Positions 21,776-33,399 of a stretch of DNA of 64,000 bases are shown piece after piece (within the stretch, counting starts at the first letter, position 1; the number at the start of each line of letters is the position of its first letter). The position numbers were made by a program, and so were the translations under genes. The stretch covers positions 682,001 to 746,000 of the forward strand of contig JACGCM010000155.1 of assembly GCA_014058105.1 (NCBI GenBank), written 5' to 3'. Origin of the DNA: Kingdonia uniflora (Eukaryota > Streptophyta > Magnoliopsida > Ranunculales > Circaeasteraceae). Under the pieces are notes generated by a model. That model worked only from the letters and a program-made list of their open reading frames with translations, did no database searches and had not been told where the DNA came from.

Positions 21776-22108
21776 CCCTGAGTAGTTTACTTCTTCCATG
21801 GATTTCTCCATGTACTGCATTTTTACTTCACCTAGAGGTATAGAAATACATTAATGAAAGAACTAAAGACAAATCTATTATACATTAGGCAACGGTGTTT
21901 TTCGTATAGATATATTCGTCATTGTCTCAGGGATAAAGAGGGGTTGGGATTTGTGGGAAAGAGGGAGATGGACGGCTTAGATTATTTTGACTCTTTATAC
22001 CTATGGGTAGTTCTGACAAAACACAGAAAGGGGTTGATCCTTCTCTTTCTCTCCCGATTCATCTGTCCCAAAGCCGACTCTTTCTTCTACTCTCTCTCTC
22101 TCAACCAT

Positions 22109-22250
22109 GACTACTTCTTCCGCCCATGCTCGCAAGGTTCATCTCTCTCTCTCTCTCTCTGCGTTTTGATCTTTAGGTAGATGTGGTATCTTCTAATACA
22201 GAGCAGATGATTCAACTGTTTATGATCGGAGCAAAACATTTCTAAATCAG
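22109..22250 (+). other. Possible first exons of a truncated gene
   Basis: A CT-rich leader (22040-22105) precedes an ATG at 22109 reading MTTSSAHARK into a GT donor. A nearby segment, 22190-22250, reads ADDSTVYDRSKTFLNQ in one frame before CAG/GTTCG. The two look like 5' exons of a host gene, but no later exon is recognised. They may be fragments. Confidence 0.25.
22138..22162. repeat. (TC)n microsatellite
   Basis: A CATCTCTCTCTC... tract directly after the possible exon-1 donor. Confidence 0.85.
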
Positions 22251-22711
22251 GTTCGATTACACTTTAAACTCATAAATATAGTGTTTTTTTTCTTGATTGA
22301 GTTGTTTTTTAGGTTGATTTCTATAATGGGGTTGTTTTAATTCTCAAGTTCAGCTCACCCTAGAGGTTAAAAATTGAGGGAAAATAGTGGGGTTTTGGTT
22401 TTTAGGTTTATAAGGGCTTTTGAAGGTTTGGGGTTGGAGTTCATTTGACATTTGTATTTGTTCAAGTTGAGGAGGAAGAAACTTTTTGTGGGAATGCAAG
22501 CTAATGGCGTGCAAGGTGAAATTCTACCTTAGATGTTAGGGTAACTCTCCTATTCAGTGACAGAAACCGTGAGATTGGAGGATAAAGTCAAAAAATTAAA
22601 ATGTAGGGTGAAGGCGTGAAGCGCTATTAGGCTATCAGTGTGTGTGGTAAACATAAATTTAAGGAGGATCTTCCCGACGGAGCAGTTTATTGATTAATAG
22701 AACATCAGTTC

Positions 22712-23285
22712 TCACATGATCCCTGCACATTTATCTTGGTTTAGGTAAGAACCCAGGCGCTTGATCATGTCCAGAGCCTTCCGAGAAGTTGGGCTGAAGA
22801 GATGAAACACTTGATCTTCTCCTTCTGTCTCCAGTCGGTCTTCCTCAATGTTTCATAATAAAGCCACCCGCGATCTCTATAAACATCTTGATCCGTAATG
22901 AAAACAAGAACAAGGGTGCAACCCAGATCTGACAGGCTTGGTGCCTCTGCCGCAAATGGATTCACAAGAGGGTCATCGTGTCCTATGGTTGATGGATATG
23001 CAAAAGTCCACATCTTATTCGGAACTATAAGTTTATCTGCATCGAGAACTCCCTCTGGCCCAATCCTTTCTTTCCCCCAGAAGTAAGGTTGGATCAAAGC
23101 AACACCAAGAAGGTTCACAGGGTTGGCAACATCTCCAGCCCGCATCGCCATGTTATGGACTATATTCACACCGGAACTGTCTCCTGCCAAGAAAACCCTC
23201 TCCAAGTCGACATAGCCCTGTAACCGCGAGTATGATAGAACTCATTGGATTGCTGCCCATGAATCTTCATATGCTAAGTTTATCT
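22712..23285 (-). pseudogene. Carboxylesterase (CXE / HSR203J-like, alpha-beta hydrolase 3) pseudogene
   Basis: The minus-strand reading gives DSWAAIQ, a stop, then VDLERVFLAGDSSGVNIVHN, with the nucleophile elbow GDSSG (family GDSAG). It continues through LIQPYFWGKE and DPLVNPFA, with the catalytic Asp region at VFITDQDVYRDRG. Plant CXEs hydrolyse short-chain esters in the cytosol. The N-terminal third with the HGG oxyanion motif is missing. A Trp before the elbow reads TGA (about 23247). A one-base change near 22810 shifts the frame, so the segment FHLFSPTSRKAL, which holds the catalytic His, lies out of frame. It ends at a TGA at 22712. A dead 3' fragment. Confidence 0.85.
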
Positions 23286-26100
23286 TTAACACAATACAAT
23301 CAAAACCCACAAGGGATCATATGTACACAACCTTTTAAAATCACTCAAAAATGACCTATCAAGTCCTCCCAAGGATTCTCTTTACTCTCCTTTTCACCAG
23401 CTTAGTACTGGGGCAAGTCCATGAAAATAACCAAACAAACAAATTATATAGTACACAATTTAACTTCAAACACAAGAGTTACATAAGGGTAGCTGAAGTA
23501 TCGATGCTTAAAAACAGTGACAAACCAATGCAAATCCTCATGATTTACGCTTTTCGCAGCACAATATGGATGCACACCTATATAAGGGAAAGCTGAAGTT
23601 GATACATTTGAATCACGTAGAATCAGGTATCCTCTTCAGTAAACTGCACACTATATCCATGCTTCAGATCTGTCAAGTTTACAATTTAAGTGTTGATTCA
23701 GTAATAGTAAAACATTGAAGGATAGTTACTGTAGAACATGGAAAAATAAGTATGAAGTTACTTCATGTTTTATAGTATAAAAGAGTCGTATAACAAGGAC
23801 CATATTCCTCTTCACGAATAACGACCATTTTTATTTATTTATTTTTTTGAAGTAGAGCTGAGGTATAGGAATTCCCTGTCTATTTGCAACCAAGGATTGT
23901 TGTCTCACATCATCAACCAACTAGCCCGACAAAACTTACCACAGTTACTTCATAAAAATTAATTCAGAAGTTTTTTTTTTTTTTTTTTTCAATTACACAT
24001 CATATACGTATATGAAACATAGGCAGTGCTGTTTTTTTCAGAGGGGAGAAGAAACTAGAAAGTAATGTTTTCCCAATTTTAAAGGGAAGGATTCTCTTTT
24101 GAATCAATTAACATAAGATTAGAACATCTCTAATGGCCTCTCTTTTTCTTTCCTACCTATCCTATCATTTTTGGATTGAATAATGAAAAACCTGATCTAA
24201 CGACCTCCTCGATAATTTCAGGGAATCTTGGGGTAGGTTTGTGTCATAGTCGAGGGAAAAGAACAAATGAAAAGACGAGCATCGGTTGGAGCGTTGTTTC
24301 ATTTTGACGTGTGAAATCATAGTATTGAGCGATATAGGGAAAGTGTTTGTCTTTTAATTTTAAAGCAGGAAAGTATCATACATTGTAACAACCATGCAAA
24401 TAGAAGCAAAATATATTCTATCAATCTAATAGAGGTCTTCAACTCAACCTTATCAGAAAACAATGGAGCACTAGGTTAAGCCACAAGTTTCCAATCAAAT
24501 TTCCATCAAGAGTTATCTAAGAATTTTCTTTGAGGATATAATAATTAAAAGGATGTGGAACCAAAATCTTCCAACGTTATAAGATTTCTTACAAACCGGG
24601 AAAAAGCATAGCACAGGTTCAAGTCACGACTTTTCGATCAAGTTTCTTTTTGTAACTACTTAATAATTTACTTTGTAGATAAACTATTATATACAAAATT
24701 TGGTTTAGTGAAAGAAAATGGTATATTTGTATTTGCACCAGAAACAGGCTGAGATAAGGGGTTTTCAATAACATCAAGCCTTACACAAAGCAAGTTAAAG
24801 CTAAAAAACCTTTTGACAACCTTACAGAGACATGATAGGTATCAAAAGCAAAGAAAAGTGGAGTGAAAAATCATGAAAGATGGCAAGACAAACCTTCCCC
24901 CAAAGAGATTCTGTGTTTTTCACATGACTCTTCACTCAATTTGGCTTAGAAGACTTAACATCCGTGTGAGAAATTGATTAGTAGTCAATGAAGGGAACTA
25001 TCCCGAGAAGAAAATATGTTACCCTCAATTTTGGTACACATACAGTTTGTCAATTTTACAAGAAACATATTCAAGATAAAATAAATGAAATTGTTGAAAT
25101 ATTGGTTTTGTCAAAACCATTGCGGTACTTACATTTATAATTGTTAAAGCCACTAGTAACAGCCATTAATTACTGTTGTAACAGCTCCTAGTTATTGCTG
25201 CATAACTAACAGCTTCTACTTATGGCTATAATTGACCACTTAATTACTGTTGTATAACAACACTTAGTTAATGTTGTAACAGCTCCTAATTAACCTTGTA
25301 ACAGCCACTTAATGGCTCTTGTGACAGCTCCTTGTAAACCAAAAATTCTACCAAAAAAACCTTTTCAAATGCTCTAACATCAATTGAGACTCCATTGTTT
25401 AAAAAACTCATTTCAAATGCCCTAAACCCATTAAAAACTTTACCATTAGAAAAATACCCTCATGACCCTAGTTAGACTTGAAAGTGGTTGAAGTGAGACA
25501 TAGTTGAGGAGAATTTTAAGATGGTGTTTAATTTGCTCATGACTCTAAGTTTAGAGAGGAGATCAGAGTAGTGGAGTCAAAAGAGGATAAGAAAGTGGAG
25601 GAGATGAGAAGATAGGGTATTAGAGCATCTCAAAGAACTAAAGATAAAAACATCTTCAATTAAGTTTACTATAACCAAGTTAAAAGAGGATTGGTCAATT
25701 AGTAACACATGGCATATTTCTTTTCTATTTTACTTGTTAATTATGTGGACATTTGCTTACCCACAAATCACAGATAACAATTCGTAAAATTTTGGTGTTA
25801 ATAAAAGTAATGGGTTATTTGATGAAATATAATTGATCACAAAGTAGAATTTTATTTGGGTTCCCCTTCTTTTTTTTACGTAACTAAAATATAGCACATT
25901 TATGAAGGCGAGATAGATGAATATATTTTTAGTAAGTTTATATAGTATGAAATTGGAATGTTTGCAACTGAATGTTACCACCTGCAAACTTCCGCATAGC
26001 GGGCATATGTCACCATTATGTGGATTTTTTTGGGGACTGATCCTGTAAATGAGAAAAACTTAGATTTCCTCCGTTACCTTGATAACACCAATGAGTTGAG
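23286..26100. other. Intergenic sequence without recognised genes
   Basis: AT-rich, with a poly(T) tract near 23971-23988 and a degenerate repeat cluster at about 25140-25340. The open frames here (23351, 25757) show no domain. Confidence 0.45.
25140..25340. repeat. Degenerate short tandem repeats (TGTAACAGCTCCTAATTA-like)
   Basis: Six or more imperfect copies of a roughly 25-35-base unit built on TAACAGC(T/C)CCTA and TTAATTACTGTTG. They are too diverged to give an exact period by eye. Confidence 0.55.
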
Positions 26101-26139
26101 TACATAAGACTCAAGAGAGCTTTATCTCAAATGCGTAAA

Positions 26140-26880
26140 GCTAGGGTTTTACTGCTTTTTCTCCAAAAGGGCTTGGAGTGTCATGGGAGATGATTTTGTA
26201 GCTGCCATCTTGAACTTATTTCACTCTAACAAAATGCTTGGAGATATTAATGCCACCATCATAGCTTTGGTGCCTAAAGTCAATTGTCCTAACACCTTGG
26301 GAGCCTACAACCTATAGCTTATTGTAACACAATCTATAAGTGCAATATTAAAATTCTTACTAATAGACTCGGTAAAGTTATCTCCATCCTCATCTCTCCT
26401 AACCAAGCTGCTTTTATTTTTGGCAGAAGTATCATAGACAACATTCTTCTCATCCATGAACTCTTAAGGAACTGTCATAGCGATAAAGGAACTAGAAGAT
26501 GTAATGCCAAGATTGACCTCAAAAAGGCTTATGATATGGTCAACTAGAAGGCCACTCTAGACATCCTTAGGAGAGTGGGCTTACCCCCAATGTTGATCAA
26601 TTGGATTGGGGAGTGCATTACTACTGCCAAGTACTATCTCTGTGAATGGTTCCCTTAGAGGCTATTTCAAAGGCAAAAGGGAGATAAGACGAGGAGACCA
26701 CATATCCCCTTATCTGTTTGTTTTGGTGATGGAAATGTTCTCTAGATTCCTACAAAAGCAAGTCTCCCTTGGTAATTTCAAAATCCACTCTAGTTGTAGA
26801 AACCTTATTGTCTTCCACATGTGTTTCGCTAATGACCTTATTGTGTTCATGAGAGGAGCAGGGTACCAATCAATATCTTA
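26140..26880 (+). pseudogene. LINE reverse transcriptase fragment
   Basis: Across frames: NATIIALVPKVNCPNTLGAY, NTIYKCNIKILTNRLGKVI, SPNQAAFIFGRSIIDNILL, AKIDLKKAYDMV, then RRGDHISPYLFVLVMEM and FANDLIVF. The catalytic FADD motif reads FAND here, and several stops occur. This is a dead RT of the L1 clade. Confidence 0.85.
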
Positions 26881-26884
26881 AGAT

Positions 26885-27525
26885 AACTCTTGAGGCGTGT
26901 GAAGCGTTGGTGAGGCGTGGAAGGCGGCTGAGGCATATGTGAGGCGTATAGGAAAGCATCGCCTCCCATTTTACGAAAATAAGAAGTCCAAATTGACTTT
27001 TTGACCTCTTTATTCTTTTTCTTTTTTTCAAATTGCCCCTTGGGGTATCTTGTAATTACAAAAACGACCCTAGAGGGTCTTGTTTAAAGACTCAATTCAT
27101 TGTGTCTTCTTTCAATTTGAGATTATGGAGAAAAAAGCTAAGTTTTCACTTCCTCACAAAAAATGGGTATGTGAGCCCAAATCTTAATTACTAGTCCATA
27201 TTTATTTATGCTTATGATAATGATGCTCTGGTTTATTGTGAATCAATAATATCTTTCTTATAATACACGTAAACATTGCATGTGAATTATGTGCCTAATT
27301 TGTCTCATTGAAGCCTTGAACTAAAAGGAATTCAGAGTAAAGCACAATAAGGTATTTCATCTCACCTCCACATTCATATACATTCATATACAAAATTTGT
27401 ATACAAAAATAGGATGTGCCTACTTATTCTTAATTTTTGTATTAAATCTAGATTGTTTTGATAGTTTTTTAAGAAAAAATGTGAAGCTTACGGCTCACAC
27501 CGCCTCCGCCTTTTTAAACCTTGGT
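26885..27525. mobile_element. Foreign insert in the LINE with GGCG-rich ends
   Basis: Left side GAGGCGTGTGAAGCG...GTGAGGCG and right side CACCGCCTCCGCCTTTTTAAACCTTG interrupt the LINE reading. The right end resembles known plant non-autonomous elements with CAAGGTTTAAAAAGGCGG termini. The matching left terminus is missing, so the element is truncated and its superfamily is uncertain. Confidence 0.45.
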
Positions 27526-27529
27526 CCTA

Positions 27530-28326
27530 CCTGCACTTTTTGTTGACAACATGGGAAAATGAGAAACATATCTTTTATAGTTGTTGTTTTGCTCAAGAAG
27601 TGTGGACTACTATCATCTCTAAGATTGGCCTTGTAAGAACAACTTAAAATTGGGCTGAAGAAGTTAGCTGGTAGGTGAATTTAACTAGGGGTAAATCTCT
27701 AAACTCTAGAAATATAAAACTTCTTTTTAACAGTTTTGATTACCATTTGTGGACAGATAGAAATAGGAGGATCTTTGAAGACAAGAAGCTTACTTCTAGC
27801 ACTCTCAGCATCAACATCATCCAGGCGGTTAAGCTCAAACTTTCTTATGAAGAGCACAAAATGGTGGACAAGACACCTTGAAGACGTGTGGGGCCTGCAA
27901 GTTTAGTGGATTGCCTGCAAATGGGATAAACCCTCAATAGGAGTCTACAAGCTGAATACTGATGGCTCTCTGTCTAATTTGGGGGGTTTTGGTTCAATTA
28001 TCAGAGACAGGCATGGGAATGGCATTAAAGCAAGAGCAGGGAGAGTTAAACCTCAGACCATAGCTATCCATAAACTCCAAGCAGTTGAGGGTGGTCTTGA
28101 CCTTGTTCTTCAACTGGAAATATCAAAGTTACAAGTCTGTGCAGATTCCATAGATGTAGTTAACATGATTCACAAAGTTTATTCTCCTCCTTGGCCTGCA
28201 AGAAAATTGGTTAATTCTATCTTAAGGTAAGCAACACTCTTCGAATTCTTCTCTATTGAGCATAATTTTAGAGAGACCAACAGAGCCCCAGATCACCTTG
28301 CAAACTATCTACTTCAGGACGGATAG
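27530..28326 (+). pseudogene. LINE zf-RVT tail and RNase H
   Basis: FYSCCFAQEVWTTI and LWTDRNRRIFEDKK are the usual end of the zf-RVT region. From about 27945 the RNase H reads YKLNTDGSLSNLGGFGSIIR, then QAVEGGLDLVLQLEISKLQV, CADSIDVVNMI and RAPDHLANYLL, so the D/E/D/D order is retained. Stops at 27666, 27880 and 28229 break it. Confidence 0.8.
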
Positions 28327-28380
28327 AGTTTCATCCAGAGAATTTTACAGATGTTCTCAAAATGATTCTGAAAGAGGATG

Positions 28381-28404
28381 CTCTCTCTCTCTCTCTCTCT
28401 CTCT
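28381..28404. repeat. (CT)12 microsatellite in LINE 3' UTR
   Basis: Twelve CT units, followed by GAGAAG, directly downstream of the RNase H. Confidence 0.95.
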
Positions 28405-28495
28405 GAGAAGTTATCCCCACCTTGTATAGTTGTTTTGTAATTCTAATTTAAGCTCTTTTTTCTAAAAATAAATATAAAAAAAAATTCTTATATGA

Positions 28496-29265
28496 TGTTG
28501 CTTGCAAGGTCATGTATGATATTTTAGTTTCGCGATTTAAGGTTTGTTCCCCTCGGAAAGTATATAGTTCAATTTAAGCCACAAAAAAAATGACATAGAC
28601 TACTTACAGGAAGAGGGGGAACAGTAAGTTATAGACTCAAGAGTTTCAATAACGAATTTCAACTTACGTTTTATTTTAAATATGTGAAATTGTTGACTTT
28701 ATTCATCAACTCAGCTTTAGGAATAAAGGCTCGAAAGCCCCTGTAATGTTATGCTTTAACCAATTCATCCCCATTGCACGCAAATATAAAAAGTGGAAGA
28801 CCGTCCTGAGAAGGCGTACCCCAATTCTTGTTAGAAGACCACCTGTATTTCACTCTTAATTCTGACCTCGATACGCCCGTTAAGCTGTTTTATCTGCACA
28901 CACACAAAATACAAGCTTAATGAGGCATGTGAAACTCGTTGTGCAACTCCATCACTTATTTCATGTGTGAGGTATAATACAGTGTAATATAGTATCCTAG
29001 GAAACGTATTTAAGCCATACTAAAATCTGAAGTCTGAACTTACTTCAATGATCACATTCTCCCAGATATGAAATGAATGCTAATTTACTAAGATCTCTCA
29101 AGAGTTCAACATATGTTGAGCGAAAAAAATTACCAGGAAATAGTTCTTTAAGGAATCACCAACAGTTAACAAAAGAAGTTACTTCTGGATAGCGTAACGT
29201 ATTATAACGCCCAAAAATGTTCTCATGCCTAACAAGTGCAATGTAGCCACTTAAGCAACAACTAG
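28496..29265. other. Non-coding spacer
   Basis: No gene or repeat with definable ends recognised. Confidence 0.45.
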
Positions 29266-29268
29266 TTA

Positions 29269-29642
29269 GAGCATCTCCAACAGAGACGGTATGCTATTCC
29301 GGTATAGCATACCACTTTGCTCCAACAGATATATCCCTAAATTCAATTTATTTTTTATATTAAAATTGGGACCCACAATACTATTTTATGAGAGAGATGA
29401 GATTTTTATTGAAAATTGGGACCCACAATATTCTTTTATTAGAGAGAGAAAAGAAAGGAAGAGAAAAAATAGTTGTGGAGGACCCACAAAAGTAGTATGC
29501 ACATACCACTCTCCAAGTTCCGGATTCGCATACTTTGGAGGGGTATGGGGGTGAGTATGCTGAGCCCCATACTACTGTTGGAAGGGTTTTTTGCAAAAGT
29601 ATGAGAAAACCTTAATAACATACTCTTCTGTTGGAGATGCTC
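29269..29642. mobile_element. Tourist (PIF/Harbinger) MITE, 374 bp
   Basis: Perfect 15-bp terminal inverted repeats GAGCATCTCCAACAG / CTGTTGGAGATGCTC, flanked by TTA on both sides (29266-29268, 29643-29645). Internal GGTATGCTATTCCGGTATAGCATACC is itself a palindrome-like segment. There is no coding potential. Confidence 0.92.
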
Positions 29643-29645
29643 TTA

Positions 29646-32387
29646 GAACCTTAATTAAAGCACCACTTTCAAAGTTCAAACTAAGATGGATCCACAAGTC
29701 CAACTGACATTTAAATCTCCAATGCATTAATTGCTTGTTTGCAGAAAGCATTAGGGCAAATACTTTCAGATTTCTTTTAGCAGCAACTGCTGATGCTATC
29801 ACTTATAAATGGATGAAGGAGAATACTGGTACTCAGTGTTGAGTCCCTATATATCGTAAGTATGAAGGATGGGACACTCTTCCATTAAGTTCATAATATT
29901 TCAAGTCTAGATTAACAGCTTGCCAATTAACTTGCAACATAAGAAGATTCTCCAAGGTGAAACTTCTCAGTTGTGCACAAGACAAAGCTACAGGCGATGA
30001 CCTAATATTGTATACTAACTTATCTTTTAACGAAAAATTTGAGTGGACTTTAATTCTCTAGAAAAAGTTTACTTGTTATAACTCAAACTTCTATTCTGCC
30101 TAATGAAACCCATGACCTCTGAATCCAAGTAGCTTTGATCATGCATTTAGAAACAGTAAAAAAGAGTTAGTTTCTTAAATTCGCTGCTGCAACCTGTACA
30201 AAGCAGAAGCGTAGCTCTTACATAAAAACTCCACCATCTGACCCAACTTTTGATCACCAAGGGGATGGTTGGTATTTATGCATTAGACAATTAACCTTTT
30301 GATCCAACAATGTTTAGTCAGTTTCGGCAATCATATTGTCCAGTTCTTATATTGTTGTTGCGAAAGTCATGACAGCGTCCAGCTACTGATCTGGGGGAGA
30401 GTGAAGCGCAAGAAGTGCACAGGTGACTCCAGGTTGCCAGAGCCGCTGAACCAAGAGGGATTAAAATGTTATCGTATTGCCAGCACCTCCATCAGGCTCT
30501 TGAGAATGCGGCATCAGATAATTATCTCGTACCCATATCTGTATGACATCAGATAATATACAAATACCTAAGTATATCGACGATATAAAGAAGCTGCAGT
30601 CACTCTATATGAAGAAATTTTGCCAGGTTTTATTTTTCTGTAGGAGTAAGCTTATTTTCCAAGAAATAACACTAGCCTTCAGCAGCAGCGGCAGGCAATG
30701 TTTACTATACAAGCCAAGAAAAACCAAATGCAAAACCTGCTGCTCCCCTGAAACATAATGTGCAAATGTCGGACTAAGATTGACAAACATGACTGAGATG
30801 AAGGCAGAGATCAACAGCTTTTAATGCTATCTGCACCTTAATAAGAGAATTTCAGGAGACCGCCTAGACATCAAATTGAAGAGTACTATGCAAGAACCCA
30901 AAAGAAAGAATTAACTGAAGTTGAGAGTTCAATTAAGAGGGAATACTAACCTTAACAAAACTAATATTACCGCTAAACGGTAGGGAGACCGACGCGATGT
31001 TTTTTAAAAAGCCACAAAGGCGTGCCTTTGGCACTACACCTCTTTAGTATTACCGCTAAAATAACTACAACTTAAGTTACTCATTCAGGGGTTTTGTAGT
31101 CCTTATATATTGGTGATTGCAGGGACTGTGTACAAAACATAAATCAAGTACAGGCAATAAATTTTTCTTGGTAAGTGGTCCTTATCATCCATTAATATTA
31201 TCCATGAAAAATTCAAATAGTGCTTACAAAAAAACAGAATTGGAAATGGTATTGTGTAAATGTATAACACAGACAACTATATCATCAACAATAGACCAAC
31301 ATCCCTAGAACAACTACACTGGATTTTCTGCAATTAACTACTAAAGGCCTACTCAATTCCTTCGCTCCTACTAAAACCCCATTTAAAACACACCATAACA
31401 TTAAATCCTCACACATCCCCTAACACAGACATACTCGAAATTTGAAATGAAGTTGTAGGGGTCAAACCCTACAACCCCAACTTCAACCATGCAAATGCAA
31501 GTAAGAATCCTCTCAGAGGCATTTCATCAAACAACAAATAGTTCATTATCTATGACAAATTAGCTAAGAAAACCAAAACAAAGAACTAAAAGAAACGGTT
31601 TCTCTCATCTCCTGAAACATCAAAACTACATCTAAAACGCGAGAATCTAAATTTCACAGCAATGAAATGAAGATTTCAAACCTCGTGTCTTCGATTAACT
31701 AACGATACAAACACCAAATTCCTCTAATCACAACATAGGCATAAAACAATTTATTTATTCTCTGTTCTTAGAAACTTACAATTCCTCAACAAATCCTCTT
31801 GTAACTTCGAAATGCATCTGCGAAATCGAAAATCAAACAAAATTACACTTCGATTTCAGAGATTTAAACGTTGAAACAATTGTAAGAGCAAAGTCTGTTA
31901 TCGAATACAAACCTATGAACTCCAATGCCTTGTTCTCAGCCTCTGACCTCCATTATTGTGTAATTAGGTGAAGAAGAACAATTGCAGAGTGAGAAATGAA
32001 GGAAACTGAAGGGAAGATGAGAAAGCCTAACTAAACTCACGGATTTAATTGATTGAACTCTAGGGAGACAAATCTGGTTTTCATGAAAGTAGATTATTTA
32101 TCAACAATTTAAACAAACCCCAATAATCAAAACCATAAAACAAAACACCCAATCATCAAATTATTTGAATCAAATATAGTAGTAGTAGTAGTAGTAGTGA
32201 TGTTAAATCGTTGATATTTGATAGACTGAGAGATGCTTGGAAACTGAGATTATTAATCGGCTGAGAATCTAAGATTGTTTGGTTCCGAGACTTTCTGGGC
32301 CGGGCTGTGGGCTGGGCAACTTGGGCTATAAGATGTTTTGTTATGTATAGTTTTTTTTTTTTTTTTTAAATGCTATATATAAGCTAT
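29646..32387. other. Intergenic sequence without recognised genes
   Basis: Open frames are short and without domains. An (AGT)7 run lies at 32178-32198. The stretch 31700-32000 has several splice-like junctions and may belong to an unrecognised transcript on the minus strand, but I cannot build one. Confidence 0.4.
32178..32198. repeat. (AGT)7 microsatellite
   Basis: Seven AGT units. Confidence 0.95.
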
Positions 32388-32440
32388 TTTTTGGCAAAAA
32401 TCAAGGGGCGCTGCCCCGCCCACTATAAATCCGCCCCTGG
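32388..32440. mobile_element. Terminal fragment of an unidentified TIR element
   Basis: GGGGCGCTGCCCCGCCCACTATAAATCCGCCCCTG has the look of a terminal inverted repeat, its complement starting CAGGGGCGGATTTATAG. It abuts Harbinger coding sequence precisely at 32440/32441. The other end was not found. Confidence 0.35.
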
Positions 32441-33224
32441 ATGTGGCGATCGTACAATAGTGTCAATCACGCGTATAAGGGGCGGCTCAATAAGGATTGT
32501 TCGATTTTTAGATGTATCATTCAAGACCTTGAAAGCCGATATTTTACCAGCATTGGATCGGGCGACTCGCAAGTATTTACATTTGTTTCTTCTCATTTCA
32601 TTCATTTGTTATGCTAATCATACTCATTAGAATTTGAAACTTGATTTCTATGAATGTATGACATACGAGACATTCGACAAAATACAAAAAGGACCATTTA
32701 CATTTGGGGATGTAAGACCGAACAGCATATCTACCAGCACTAATCCTGAAACACCTACTTCTGGCAATCCAAATGTTGTAATTTCGAATGATTCTATCGA
32801 CGTAGATGCACCACTATATTTTTGTGGGGATGTACGACCGGACGACCAAAAAAAATACAAGGCAAAAGAAGTGGCAAAGTCAAGTATAGGTTATTGGGGG
32901 AAGAAGATGTTTGAGACGACGACCAACATGATGAAGACGTAGAATAAGAGAGGTGAGCAGAAGAAAGAGGAAAATGAAGCTAGAGCTAGTGTATGAGAGG
33001 AACAAAAGTTGGCTAGAGAGGCTGAGATTCAAATGAGGCATGAAGCGAAGCTAACTCGAAAAAAAACCATCGAAGATGCGCATATGGTTAAGGTGATGGC
33101 AACGGACCCAAGTAATCAACTACCGACACAAAGGCGTTGGATGAAGAAGTAAATTAAAGAATATTCGAAGAAGTTAAAAGAACAGTGTCCAAGTAATGAC
33201 GACGTTTATAGTAATGAAGATTAA
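32441..33224 (+). pseudogene. Harbinger ORF1 (Myb/NAM-associated protein), C-terminal part
   Basis: The reading MWRSYNSVNHAYKGRLNKDC, then an intron and the stretch YETFDKIQKGPFTFGDVRP, matches the same protein in copy 2. The C-terminal part (about 33000-33224) is Lys/Glu-rich and coiled-coil-like with QRRWMKK. In PIF/Harbinger elements the Myb/SANT-like ORF1 product works with the transposase and brings it to the ends and the nucleus. Stops at 32940 and 33149 break it, and the N-terminal half is absent. Confidence 0.7.
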
Positions 33225-33399
33225 TGTAATTCATAGCGTTAATAGTAGTTCTTAAGTTTTATGTAATTTCATTATTTCAATAAAATTGTTATTAATCGTA
33301 AGTAATAATTAAAATATACTTCAATCAAGTAGAGCAAATACATTACAACTCAACATAACACTTGGAAACAAATTATATCACTTTAGAAAATAAAAAAAT

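Larger units (their letters stand above)
26120..28495 (+). mobile_element. L1-type LINE remnant
   Basis: The order is: reverse transcriptase (about 26140-26880), foreign insert (about 26885-27525), zf-RVT tail (27530-27880), RNase H (27940-28326), 3' UTR and a short A-rich tail at about 28460-28495. The RT-RNase H order with an A tail is typical of plant L1 LINEs. The 5' endonuclease part and about 1 kb between the RT and the tail are missing. Confidence 0.8.

Noticed and set aside
23351..23596. 81-codon frame after the carboxylesterase fragment
   Set aside because: Starts like a signal peptide by chance; no cysteine pattern, homologue or splice support.
29269..29642. miRNA precursor (long hairpin)
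   Set aside because: The hairpin is explained by terminal inverted repeats and a TTA target duplication of a Tourist MITE.
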